Positions 33,143 through 43,255 of a DNA stretch of 64,000 nt are shown here, piece after piece (within the stretch, counting starts at the first letter, position 1; each line of letters starts with the position of its first letter). Source of the stretch: Piezodorus guildinii (lineage: Eukaryota > Arthropoda > Insecta > Hemiptera > Pentatomidae); assembly GCA_023052935.1 (NCBI GenBank), contig CM041293.1, positions 54,796,725-54,860,724 on the forward strand, in the 5' to 3' direction. Made by a program: the position numbers and the translations under genes. The notes under the pieces were generated by a model, which was not told the DNA's origin, searched no databases, and worked only from the letters and a program-made list of their open reading frames with translations.

Positions 33143-33560
33143 GTTCTAATTTTCTTATTTTATACCTTCTGCCAGGTTTTGAAACAGCCGCCGCTAACCT
33201 GAGGAACAGACGCTGACCAATACGCCGCCTATTCTAGGAGCCGTCGCGCCTGGGTTTGAATCTAGTTTTGGTCCACCCCGGGTATTTTATTTCCCCGGTT
33301 CCCGCCATATCTGTTGAGAATCCCCCTATTCGCCACCTGGGGAGGCACCCGATGGGAGACTAGCTACTCCACACGGGTTGTACGATACTTACTGAACCGT
33401 GCTCCCACAGCAGCATACTAATGAGTACGTGCCGAATATGAGCCCGCATCCTGCCAGGCAACCAGAACACATTACCGCACTACACAGGATAGTACTTCCA
33501 AAGAGCTGTCCGGCAGCCAGGGCGCAGACCACACTTAGATATCCTTTTTTATCGAACACA
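33143..33560 (-). other. Probable 5' UTR of the R1-like element
   Basis: GC-rich, non-coding sequence directly upstream (minus strand) of the ORF1 start, with a 'ccccgggtattttatttccc' plus 'cggttccc' repeat near 33275. Composition changes back near 33545-33560, which I take as the 5' end. Complete 5' ends with a gag-like ORF are unusual for LINE copies, which tend to be 5'-truncated. Confidence 0.5.
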
Positions 33561-33609
33561 AGAACTAGAGTACCCTTGGGATAATTTCGGGGTGATCAAG
33601 CCATGGCTC

Positions 33610-34625
33610 AATAATCATATTTATCCAAAAACTTCCAACATTCGAGATCATAAAGTGCGTTAGTCACAACACCATTGACCCAATATGGAGAATCCTTCAC
33701 ATCGAGTACATCATCTGAAACCCCTATCCGATGCAGGGTCCCATCAGTGTCACACCCAAGGGAGGAAAGTTCAACTCGGAATGGGCGTCTTCGTAATTAA
33801 GGCCCTCGTTACCTAAATTGTGCATATTAGAGCGATCTGCTTTAGCATTTAAGCGGGAGCTCAACGTTGAAGGTACATTTCGTCCATCAGTAATATCATC
33901 AGCGGCCCTATCCCTATTAAACGTTGTACTATGCTGTTGCGTAGTATGACGAAATACGGAATGAAAATCACCCAAGGGCGCTGGTGCCGATGCATTTTCC
34001 GCATTCGATATATCTATCCCATCGGAAACTACTTATCCTCCATCAATAGAGAAGCGGGGAGGCCTGTCTCGTACTTCAATTGTATAATCATCAAGAAATT
34101 CATCAACATATTTAATATGTTCTTTATCAACTACCTTTGTCTCAAGAGACGTATTAGGTATTAATCTTCCAAAAGCAGGACCCACTACTAAATCAGTAGA
34201 ACGGCAAGGGACCTGAAATGGCGGCGATCTGAGTAGGGAAGAAACCAACGCAGGCGGTGGTACCGAGTCAACTGCGTTACCATGTTCTTTCCCTTTTCCT
34301 TTCCCTTTCTTCTTTCTACAATTCTGTGAAGCCACGGTACTAGATGAGGTCCCTTCCTCGAGAGACGGAGTACCAATAGCACTCGGAATGCCACCATTCT
34401 TTTTAGTACCAGTCTTCGTAGAAGGTCGTTGATCCGTAATTTGCAACTCAATTCCAAAAGCTGTAGTCATTTCCTCTACGCTGCTGGAGCCAGCAACGTC
34501 GGCGACTGTCGTCCAACGAAAGAGACGCGATTCCATCCCAGACACAGTGAAGCTGGGGCGACGTCTCTGTACATGGTCCATGAAAGAAAGACGCAGATCG
34601 TTTCTTGAGAAAGCTACCCGCGAAT
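33610..34625 (-). pseudogene. Unidentified broken coding segment, possibly virus-derived
   Basis: Read on the minus strand, an open frame runs from about 34625 to 34033, with an internal Met at 34581 and 182 codons after it. A second open frame covers about 33975-33727 and a third, in another frame, continues to a stop near 33610. The switches mean at least two frame disruptions in what looks like a single ~330-codon protein. Visible features are a basic N-terminus (QRRRP), a Ser/Thr-rich middle, the lysine-glycine run KKKGKGKGK and an acidic C-terminal third. The composition is that of a largely disordered protein. The codons are GC-richer than the surroundings. I recognise no family. It lies directly upstream (minus strand) of the R1-like 5' UTR. 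A viral phosphoprotein-like relic or a retroelement accessory protein are both possible; neither is shown. Confidence 0.45.
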
Positions 34626-34689
34626 TCAGAATAGGTATTTTCTTGTTTTTGAACCTAAGAACAGTTACGTGTAGGTTTCATTCTAGTAG

Positions 34690-35467
34690 AAGATCCGAAC
34701 TTGAAACGATCTGCACCGAGCTGATAAAAGAATGAAATTTTTTTTATAATAAATTTAGTATATTAGAAAATATGTTAAGAATGGGTTGCCTAAAAAATTC
34801 TGGACAGCCTATTTTTAATTATTTAAAAAAAAATTTAATTAAATGTTGCAACATCATGATAATAAGAAAACTTATACCCTGTAATTTGGTATTTGTGTAA
34901 ATAATGGTCCTGTAATTTTATATGGGATATCAAACTTACTTATATTCAATGTCCGATTACGTGCGGCTGCAACGTTGGGTCCCACGCTATACTCAACTCG
35001 GATCTCTCTGTCACGCATTTCCACTCGCGTTAAAATTTAATCTTTAAAATTCGGCAACCCAGATTAGGACCACGTTTTTTTGCAGGCAACCCTATATCAA
35101 TGTGTTTGCAATAAAACAACGCTTATATTGATATAATTTTTTTTCTATTATCAAATCTGTGCAGATAACTGATATCGACATACCCGCTTTAACCTGACAA
35201 CTGATAGTTTGTCCAGAAAAAGATTAGGCAACCCAACGGCTGCCCATTCTATACCTTTGATAAGTCAGGGTGGTAAAAGTTTTCTTATTATCACGATGTT
35301 GCAAAATTTAATTTAAAATAATTTTTTTTTAAATTATTAAAAATAGTCGGTCCAGGATTTTTTTAGGCAACCCATTGTTAACATATTTTCTAATATACTA
35401 AATTTGTTATGAAATATGTTTCATTATATTATCAGCTTGATGGAGGTCGTTTCAAGTTCGGATCTTG
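34690..35467. mobile_element. Long-TIR (Mutator-like?) non-autonomous element
   Basis: Inverted arms of about 190 bp lie at 34690-34885 and 35262-35467. They share 'gatccgaacttgaaacga', 'atttagtatattagaaaata' then tgttaa-aatgggttgcct, and 'gataataagaaaactt'. The element interrupts repeat A at the 'catgtaggtttcattctg' block: 'gtttcattctagt' lies before it and 'ctattcttattgaaacagtc' after it, giving an imperfect 8-9 bp duplication. Long TIRs with ~9 bp duplications fit Mutator-like elements; a hAT-type 8 bp duplication cannot be excluded. The ~375 bp between the arms is non-coding. Confidence 0.65.
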
Positions 35468-35935
35468 GACTATTCTTATTGAAACAGTCTGACACGGCTT
35501 AAAAGCCGACTGTTTGCAGATTTTAAAATATTAACCATGCCATGTTCTTAGCATTGATAAATAACTCATAAATATATAATTCAAACGAATTCTACATTCA
35601 ACTGAAGAAGAAAATAACAAAAATATATTTTTTTTATTTTATTTTTGTGTTTTTAACATATGCATATATTAATATAATGTTTTACGGTTATACCATTGGA
35701 AAGCTAAAGATTTTAGGAAATATTATCTTAGTAAGTTATAAATGTTAATGTGGAGTAATGAAAAGCTTATAAAACTATTTAAGTTTCTTTCGAAATTGAA
35801 GTTAATTAATTAGTTAGTAATTTATTATTTCATGTATTTTATTTAATTCATTTCTATTCTCGGTTTATAATCCTTTAATAAATTTTATCTATAGAGGTAA
35901 GTGGTGAAAGTCGTGTGTTGGGCACACTATATTTT
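35468..35935 (+). repeat. Repeat A, 3' part (forward)
   Basis: Continues from the insertion: 'cagtctgacacggcttaaaa', 'accattggaaagctaaagat', 'gaggtaagtggtgaaagtcg', 'tgtgttgggcacact'. Confidence 0.75.
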
Positions 35936-36185
35936 GAAATTATATACACTTTTATAAAGGTTAAGTCAAAATTACTTGTTAACTGACAATCTTTCCTATT
36001 AGAACAGAGATACGATATAATACTTTACGATATGATATTTTTTATTACATCTGTTTATGAGTTACTTCTCTATTTTCAAGTAAGTACGTATGCGTATGTT
36101 TAGTTATGAAGAATGTTTTTTCAAAACCAGAAGTTTTATTAATAACATTTTTCATATTCGTATTCCACCACTATCCTTCATTAAT

Positions 36186-36500
36186 GTCTTCCTCTAAATA
36201 CCTTTAATTTCGTAGATTCTAAAAAAAACAAAAAAACATATCATCATGTAAGCAACGATGAAAATCGAATAAATATATATAAGTTGAATGAATTCGATAT
36301 CCAACTGAAGGAGGGTAGTGCAAAAATATTTTTGTGTTTTTGAACCTAAGAATATGAAGAGTAACATGTAGGTTTCAATTCTTATTGAACTAGTCAGTTA
36401 AAGGGATTAATACCGATATCTTATATTTTCTTCCTTATAACCAACTTAAGGAGAAAAGAGCAAACATATTTTTTCTAGCCTAAGGCATATAATATAAGAT
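36186..36500 (+). repeat. Repeat A, internally rearranged fragment (forward)
   Basis: 'cctctaaatacctttaattt', 'gaattcgatatccaactgaa', then 'gtttttgaacctaagaatat' directly followed by 'acatgtaggtttcaattctt', an order not found in the reference copy. Confidence 0.65.
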
Positions 36501-36950
36501 AACAATTTGTTGAAGATAATTCTAATTGTCAAAAAAGTAGGTGATTGTTCTTCATACTTGTAATATTCTTATATATTTCGTTTAATCTAAAACATACCTT
36601 TCCATCGAAACTTATAATTCTGCAACTTTTTGTGACACCAGCTATATTTAAAAGTTCTTAAATTGAATTTAACAAAGGGGTTAAGTCGTGTACCAGTACT
36701 AAATTTTTGTAGATAATTTATTTTGTTATATTGTTCAAACGTTGATTTAATACAGTCTTATTTATAAATATATCAAATGACTCTTTTTAATTATCTCTCG
36801 CTTATTGTAAATGCTCCTAATTTAGTTCGATCTGTAGTTGTGTGAGAATGATAGCAATAAAAAAAATAGTGTTTCTATCATTTAATTATAAACGGCCATC
36901 AAACGTCCATCTTTTTTATTCAAATGCGACGATGTAATCAAATATTACTT

Positions 36951-37435
36951 TCACTTAACTATATATGCAATATGTAGTAAGGAAGGAAAGTATTGCGATC
37001 GTGAAAATTTTCGAATTCCAGTTTTCAACGGTAATACACGTTTAGGGTCTCCAGTCTGTGTATGGGTGTTAACTCTCGGGCGAAAACGGAAAGTCCTATG
37101 GAACTAAAATTTCATATTTAAGACTACTATACGCCTGAGATGTTACAGAATCTTTTTCATCAAAATCAGCTGACCGGAAGACCTACTTTATACCATGCAT
37201 TTTGCACCTTTTTCCGATTTTCTCAAAAACTCGTAAAAAGGTGCAAACTCGGACTTTTCGTTTTCGCCCGGGAGTTCACACACAGATAGACCTTTTGTTG
37301 GACTTGGTCATTTGGCCTCAGGGGACTCTAAAACGTCTATTTCCGGGAAAAAAAAAACTGGAATTCGAAAATTTTCACGATCCCAATACTTTCCCTTACT
37401 TTATATTCCATATATATAGTTAAGTCGAAGTAAAA
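36951..37435. repeat. Foldback made of two repeat A heads
   Basis: A forward head (36951-37230, 'actttcacttaactatatat') is joined tail-on to a reverse head (37231-37435, '...atatatatagttaagtcgaagt'). This makes a 485 bp inverted repeat whose ends are the repeat A terminus. The frame in it (37202-37423) is the translation of the repeat. Confidence 0.75.
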
Positions 37436-37559
37436 AGTTCAGAATGGGTTAATTAGGCTCAATTAACAATAAATAAATTGTATGTAGGCTTGTAAAACTT
37501 CTGATTTCTGATGTTGGACCTTTGGTAACTTGTTAAATATGGCCATTGTAATTATAGAG

Positions 37560-37830
37560 AAGCGAAGTTATGTATTGAATTGTTTCTAATCTCTTCTATC
37601 TCATTTTCCCTCGCAACAACCGCGATAACAAATTCTATAAAGGCAGCGGTCAATTTCCATAGTGGATAAATGATTTAATGACCCATGGCCCATGCATAAG
37701 GGGGATCTTAGGGTGGTGGGGCTCTCCCCTCCTCGCCTCTCCCTGGGGAGGTCTCGTTGGATAATCACTGCCCATTCCGGGTAGCCCTTCCAGTAAATAC
37801 ACCAAAACGTCCACCAACCCACGAATAGTT
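37560..37830. repeat. GC-rich island
   Basis: 'tagggtggtggggctctccc', 'ctcgcctctccctggggagg' and 'cccattccgggtagccctt'. Two overlapping minus frames of ~73 codons are low complexity and not recognisable. Confidence 0.4.
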
Positions 37831-37833
37831 AAG

Positions 37834-37965
37834 GATAAAAAAGTCTGGTGAGGGCAACACACGGCTGTCACATACCTCGGTTATCAAAATCGATTTAAGA
37901 ACTTTTAATAAAGTTAGACTTAGAAATAAGGTAAGTGTAAATATAAAAGGTTAAAGAATTTTCTC
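37834..37965 (-). repeat. Repeat A, tail fragment (reverse)
   Basis: 'aaaaagtctggtgagggcaa' then 'cacacggctgtcacatacct' and 'aaatcgatttaagaactttt'. Confidence 0.7.
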
Positions 37966-37988
37966 ATCCGAGTTTTCGTTTGGTTCAA

Positions 37989-38268
37989 TTTTTGTAACAT
38001 ATACATTTGGCCGTTTCACAAAAGAAGCTTTTGACATATATTTTTTATTTATTTACTTTTACACATCACAACGTTTCATCCTCTAGGGCTATTTTCAAGC
38101 ATTTTACATTTATCGGCCATCTGTAGGAACACCTACAGAACGGCCGATTAATGTTAAATCCTTGAAAATGGCTCTAGAGGCTGAAACTTTAAGTGTAAAA
38201 GTAAATAAATAAAAAATATATGTCAAAAGCTTCTTTTGTGAAACGGCCCAATATATATCTTACAAAGA
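37989..38268. mobile_element. Foldback element family 3
   Basis: Palindrome with arms of ~120 bases: 'ggccgtttcacaaaagaagc' plus ttttgacatatattttttat pairs with the complement ending at 38248. The inner part of each arm carries AATGGCTCTAGAGGCTGAAACTTT-like sequence; the centre holds 'tcggccatctgtagg' / 'cctacagaacggccga'. Non-coding. Confidence 0.8.
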
Positions 38269-38599
38269 TTAAAGAATTATATGCAGTTTCGTTGGATTCA
38301 TTGTTTCAGATTCCGCACTCTTCTTTCCTCCTCCCTCTATACTCTTTCCCTTCTCACCTCTTTGGCACCCACAAGGACCTTTATATTCTCTATTTTTTTT
38401 CCAGTAATTTTTTTTTTTTTTTTTATTACAAAAACAGATTTGTTCAATGAAATTTGCAATCTTCAGTTTCCTTGTAATTAGCTAATATATGATCTGCAAA
38501 GCAGCGTCACAACTCAGGAGGGCTCGCCAGGTGATCTGCAGATCTTTTGGCCTTCGCCTGCTTAGTATTTGTATAGATAAATTTATTATTAGTGCTAGA
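38269..38599. other. Gene-free stretch with T-run
   Basis: C/T-rich segment and a T-run at 38408-38424. 38500-38599 is GC-richer and may belong to the 3' flank of the following RT relic. Confidence 0.35.
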
Positions 38600-39440
38600 A
38601 GATATGTGTAATGATAGGCCTGCCGAACCCGAAGGTTGGATGCCAATACCAGCAAATAAAGCCTACACAGACTCGTCCAATGATGACCACCGTTGAAGAA
38701 TAGGCCCCCGAGATAAGCCATAACACCAACTCCCATCGACGTGTCAGTCTAACTTTTCGAAAGCCTACCTGTCGGTTCAGCAAATACCAACCTTTTGGAA
38801 ATCCGTTCTTCACTGAGCCCATTAATTTTACACGCCCGTTTGAGTCTGCGCGGTGCTATCAAGTTAATTATATTTACAGGGTGCAAGCTCCGAAATTCCG
38901 CGCTGTGCAACCTTTAAACTCCACAGTAGCCTCATCTCTCTTTGGACCAAATATTTTATGCAATGCCTTATTTTCGAAAACTTTAAGGCGTTGTTCATAA
39001 TGCAAAGTCAGCGGTCACGTTTCACATTCGTAAAGCACCGCCGTAAGTATGACAGTTTTATAAATTCTGACCTTCAAGTTTTTAGACAGAAGCCGCGAGC
39101 TAAGTAATTTCACAACTGAATAAGACATGCTTTCCCGGCTTAAACCGGAACATTTTTTCCTCCTGGATTTCATTTTTTCTTGATATTATCGAACCTAAAC
39201 ACTTAAATTTCGTGTTCAAAAGTATGCCCTGATATATTAATATAAATTTGTTTTCGCCTTCAAGAATACGCCGGCTTATCTTTCCCTTCAGTTGCCTTTG
39301 GACGCTCACTCAGGCAGTATCTACTACGGTCTCCCGTCTTCATATTCTTTAGGGAATATTTGTTTTTAGACGCTCTATGCAATCATCGACAGAAGTACCT
39401 ACGCTCTCCTTTCTAATATTCCTTCGGGAATATATTTTTT
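38600..39440 (-). pseudogene. RTE-like non-LTR RT, decayed C-terminal fragment
   Basis: Minus-strand relative of the 17.7 kb copy. It starts near 39440 with an eroded region, then KGKISRRILEGENKFILIYQ and KFKCLGSIISRKNEIQEE (39309-39160, before the thumb), the 'SRLLSKNLKVRIYKTVILTA' block near 39080 and RLKVFENKALHKIFGPKRDE near 38970. The family's shared 3' end 'ccaaccttcgggttcggcag' lies near 38620. Multiple stops and shifts are present. 38848-39170 is duplicated at 40588-40914. Confidence 0.8.
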
Positions 39441-39448
39441 ATTTTTTT

Positions 39449-40470
39449 TTTTTTAAACAATTTGCTTCGTCTTCAATTTTCTGTTGCTGCAGCTACTAAT
39501 CGCCCAAAAGCAGCAACACCTTGAGCTTGTGAGCCTGAGCCATGGTGATTTGTACTCAGTGAGTACCCCGTCATCGCTGTTGCCCACGTTTCGAAGACGG
39601 TTCTGGCGTTCGTTTCGTCGATGTACTTGCCGAAGTAACTGTATACTTTTTGGATATGCTCGAGAGTTAGTCTGATGTCATATCCAAGCTCTAAGCGTAG
39701 AGCTTCGTTGATAGTGTCAACCTTCGAGTCCGTGATTGTTCCTCGTTTTGATTGACCAATATATGTACTGGCAAATACTAAGGCCGGTAAAGGCTCTGAG
39801 GTGCTAGCAAGGTTGTTTGCTAAGAATTGGAGCAGAGCGGTCATTCCTACAGCTGTGGCATTGCCAGGTGGTCCATCAACAAATCCGTCTAAATTAGCCG
39901 GTAAGAAGGCATAAGGATGTAGGAGTCCTTGCGGAGCCTTGGCTGCAGCGTATTTGGTTTGATCCACATCCGTCCAGCGGGCATTTTGGATCTGGGTGAC
40001 CATATATCCACACATCCTTGATGAATGCACTAGAAGCCTCATCTCCAGCTACTTTTTCATCATTCGGAAGGTGAGGGGCTAAAGAGTGTTTGATAGCAAT
40101 ACAAAGGACCTTGATGGTACATTGTGCCCCAGTCATTGATATAAGCTTCCGAGCGCGATAGCCCACTGAGCATAAGAAGAATTTGTTTAATGCTCGCGGA
40201 TCACCGTCGCTGATTACTGCACTGGCTTTACCCCACGTGCCGTAAGATTTGGGCATATCATCACCTTTCCCAAATATAGCAGCGATCTGTGCCGTACAGT
40301 CATGTGAGCCTCTCCAATCAGCAGCCATGTTTGGGGAAAACTATTGACTGTTGTCGTATCCTCGCGTCACTAATACTTCGTCTAATGGCGTAGAACCAAG
40401 CTCCGCCTGTGATAAGAAGGGACGAATATGCTAATAGTCGCGAAAGAATTTTGGCCCCAAAAGTCAATAA
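39449..40470 (-). pseudogene. Endogenous viral element: negative-strand RNA virus nucleoprotein-like
   Basis: Minus-strand relic in three frames: about 40470-40331, 40328 to about 40040, and 40042 to the stop at 39473. At least two frame disruptions break it, so it cannot encode a full protein. The last two frames give ~285 codons. The composition is that of a compact, helical, Ala/Leu-rich protein, with conserved-looking pieces such as SYGTWGKASAVISDGDP, LLHPYAFLPANLDGF and VFETWATAMTGYSL. In size, in having only a nucleocapsid-like gene, and in C-terminal style it resembles nucleoproteins of mononegaviruses (rhabdovirus-like best guess). Insects commonly carry such integrations. The family assignment is inference. 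After the stop, 18 bases lead to an A13 tract (minus strand; T-run at 39442-39454), then TA6, suggesting that a polyadenylated mRNA was copied in. Confidence 0.55.
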
Positions 40471-40504
40471 ATGTTTATTGATATATTATGCCGGATGGAC
40501 TTAA

Positions 40505-40589
40505 AGCCCATTGCACAAAGCTCGTGTAGATCAGTTGATACAGGATTATAATCCTGGACTAGCTGAAGATGAGCTTTGTGCAATGGGCT
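40505..40589. repeat. 85 bp hairpin at the EVE 5' side
   Basis: Perfect 19 bp arms AGCCCATTGCACAAAGCTC (40505-40523) and the complement (40571-40589). Imperfect pairing inside leads to a perfect 16 bp core CAGGATTATAATCCTG. It sits between the viral relic and the duplicated RT fragment. Confidence 0.8.
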
Positions 40590-40914
40590 GCGCGATGCTA
40601 TCAAGTTAATTATATTTATAGGGTGCAAGCTCCGCAATTCCGCGCTGTGCATCCTTTAAACTCCACAGTAGCCTCATCTCTCTTTGGACCAAATATTTTA
40701 TGCAATGCCTTATTTTCGAAAACTTTAAGGCGTTGTTCATAATGCAAAGTCAGCGGTCACGTTTCACATTCACGTAAAGCACCGCCATAAGTATGACAGT
40801 TTTATAAATTCTGACCTTCAAGTTTTTAGACAGAAACCGCGAGCTAAGTAATTTCACAACTGAATAAGACATGCTTTCCCGGCTTAAACCGGAACATTTT
40901 TTCCTCCTGGATTT
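40588..40914 (-). pseudogene. Duplicated RTE-like RT fragment
   Basis: Same sequence as 38848-39170 with roughly seven substitutions and one small insertion in 327 bases (about 98% identity), including the same inactivating changes. It is a secondary copy rather than an independent insertion. It contains the block read as LRSLHPINIINLIASR. Neither end continues into natural RT sequence. Confidence 0.85.
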
Positions 40915-41554
40915 TTATATTTTGGATAGATTTTTATGCTTCTTTAAAAAAGTGAAAAAAGAAAAGAAAAAAAATTGAAAGTTTTCAAATAGATACGCTT
41001 ATTACTCAGTTGTTTTTGAACATAGAGAAAAGTGTGTAGAGTTTTAGAATCAGTAAACCGCGATAAATAAAAAAAATTCATATGCATTATGACGTGACAG
41101 ATTATTATAGATGTAATTGCACCAAAAATTGGTTATAATTGAAGATAAAGAAAAATGGAAAAAAAAAAAAAATTAGAAAAGACAATTTTGTTTAACGCGG
41201 TGAACAAGGTTAAATAAAAAATTTAAAATTATCTTATATGGTCAAGCCCCTTTTTATTGATTTGAGATGTGATTTCCTGATAACTTGCTTATTATTGATG
41301 ATGAAGATAAAATTCATGGTTTTCTAGAATGAGGGAATTTTATTTGAATAAATTTTAATGAAAATCGAAAGAAAAGAACAGGGAATAGTAACGCAGTCCT
41401 GTATAAATGCTATTATTTTCAATAATCAACGTTTGTAATCGACCAAAAAAAAAAATTACCACTGTTCATAATTTGAGAGCTTACGTTTCGAGATGCGCTG
41501 AATCCGAATAACAAATAAAAAAAAAATCCGTTTCTCATAATAAAAAAATATTTT
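40915..41554. other. Gene-free AT-rich stretch
   Basis: A-runs near 40955-40975 and 41160-41172. No supported feature. Confidence 0.45.
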
Positions 41555-41612
41555 CACGATCGCAAAACTTTCTCTTACTATATATTTCATATTTATGTAA
41601 GTGAGAGTAAAA
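41555..41612 (-). repeat. Repeat A, head fragment (reverse)
   Basis: 'atattttcacgatcgcaaaa', 'ctttctcttactatatattt' and 'tatgtaagtgagagtaaaaa'. Confidence 0.65.
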
Positions 41613-41907
41613 ATAAATAATTATCAAAATTTTTGGACCAAATGAAAAAAGAATCATTGAATTTGTTTTACAACTAGCTCAGATATTGCGTTTTGAAATC
41701 AATTGTAGTGTTATGATATGATGCTTTGAATTAGTGCTTTACATATTACTTGATTGCTTATCAACAGCCATATAAACAGTTTTTTTTATTTTTTATTTAA
41801 AAAAAAAATTATAACTGTATTATACGATAAAATACATTATGTAAATCTGCTAATAGATCAAGTGGGCGTCATACAGGCATGTGAAGAAACTACGCAGTGA
41901 AGTTTAT
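41613..41907 (-). other. Probable 3' UTR and A-rich tail of the Jockey-like copy
   Basis: Non-coding sequence follows the RT stop at 41908 on the minus strand. A/T-runs at 41780-41812 may mark the retroposon's 3' end. Confidence 0.35.
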
Positions 41908-42938
41908 TCAGCTACGTAGGTCTCGAGGCCATCGTCTTTTCAGCCGCCTAGGAAGATGATCAGGAATAGGAGATGAGAGTTTGCGTAATTTGGAATAAAA
42001 GGAGGAATATCTAGTTCGGGCTAGATCTGCGACTAATGGGATATTTAGGTCTGTATGACTTATTTTATTGGTGACAAAGTAAGGGGCATTTAGGATCTTT
42101 CGGAGGATTTTGGATTGCAAGGATTGCATGCGGGAAGAATTGGATGGTTTGGTGGATTCCCATAACTCAATCCCATATGTCCAAAATGGCCTAATGATGG
42201 TAATATAAATTAATTTTTTGTAGTATGTTGAAGGTTTTGATCGTTTGTCCATGAAGTGTTGTAGTAAGCGGTATCTACCAGCTGTTTCTTGTCGTTTCAG
42301 TCTAGTTTGAGGATTCCAAGTAAGACGTTTGTCTAAATGGAGTCCTAGGTACCGGATCTGTTCAACTGAGGTGAGTGGAATATTGTTAAAGGAAATAGTG
42401 GGACAGGCGGACGTAGGTTTTCGACAAAGGGTGAAGGTAATTTGATGGGATTTAGTAGGGTTGATTTTAATTCTCCACTTTTGACACCATTCTTCAGTGG
42501 AAGAAATGTGAGACTGAAGGGTTTTGGAAGCAACAGACGGGTCATTATTTACGGATAACAGACAAGTGTCATCTGCATAGTTTATGAGAACAGTACCAGG
42601 ATGGATTGGAATATCAGCTGTATATATAGTATAAAGGATTGGGCCCAGAATACTACCCTGAGGTACACCGGTGGACTGAGGAAATATGGATGAGTAGGAA
42701 AGGTTATGACTTACTTTAAAGGTTCTATCAGTGAGGTAGGATCGGATTAATAAGAAGTACGTAGAGGAGAGGAATTGGCGAAGTTTGTAGAGCAGCCCTG
42801 GGTGCCAAACTCGGTCAAAGGCCTGTTGTACGTCAAGAAAGGCCCCAGTGTAATACGTCCCGCGCTCCAACGTAGAAGACATCACATCCACCACACTGTG
42901 ACACTGTTGTATAGTAGAATGGGATGAGCGAAATCCAA
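41908..42938 (-). pseudogene. Jockey-like non-LTR reverse transcriptase, 5'-truncated
   Basis: The longest intact frame in the window: ~343 codons open from about 42938 to the stop at 41908. RT motifs in order (minus strand): IGFRSSHSTIQQCHSVVDV (motif 2 region), AFLDVQQAFDRVWH with catalytic Asp, STGVPQGSILGPILY (motif 4, the 'PQGS' loop), INYADDTCLL with the YADD active site, WRIKINPTKS, IRYLGLHLDKRLTWN and LQSKILRKILNAPY near the end. These fit the Jockey clade. The endonuclease, ORF1 and the first RT motifs are missing, so it cannot be autonomous. The related decayed copy at 30.2 kb shares several phrases. It does not start at a natural ATG; the open frame just begins at the truncation. 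Confidence 0.93.
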
Positions 42939-43103
42939 TAAACAGTTATACCCCAATATTGTCATATGGAAATAATAAACCATTGTCTTATAATTTCCAG
43001 GTTTTTTGAATATTATATTTACTTTTTTATTTCTGTTTATTTACACTATTACATCATGTTTATTTAGTTTACTGTATGTTGAGTTTCTATCAAACATCAT
43101 TAT

Positions 43104-43175
43104 TACATTCACTAACTAATATGTGGAATATTGAGGAAAAGAAAGCATTCCGGTCGTAAAAATTTTGAATAACGG
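43104..43175 (+). repeat. Repeat A, head fragment (forward)
   Basis: 'cattcactaactaatatgtg', 'gcattccggtcgtaaaaatt' and 'aataacggttttaaa', much eroded. Confidence 0.5.
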
Positions 43176-43255
43176 TTTTAAAAACTATATCATAATTCGT
43201 CCAATGGTTTTGGAGGAATTCCTGGAAACCAAGAATCGCTGTATCATTTTGTATA

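Noticed and set aside
34188..34457. 89-codon minus frame
   Set aside because: Overlaps the longer unidentified minus frame in another phase; composition is a shadow.
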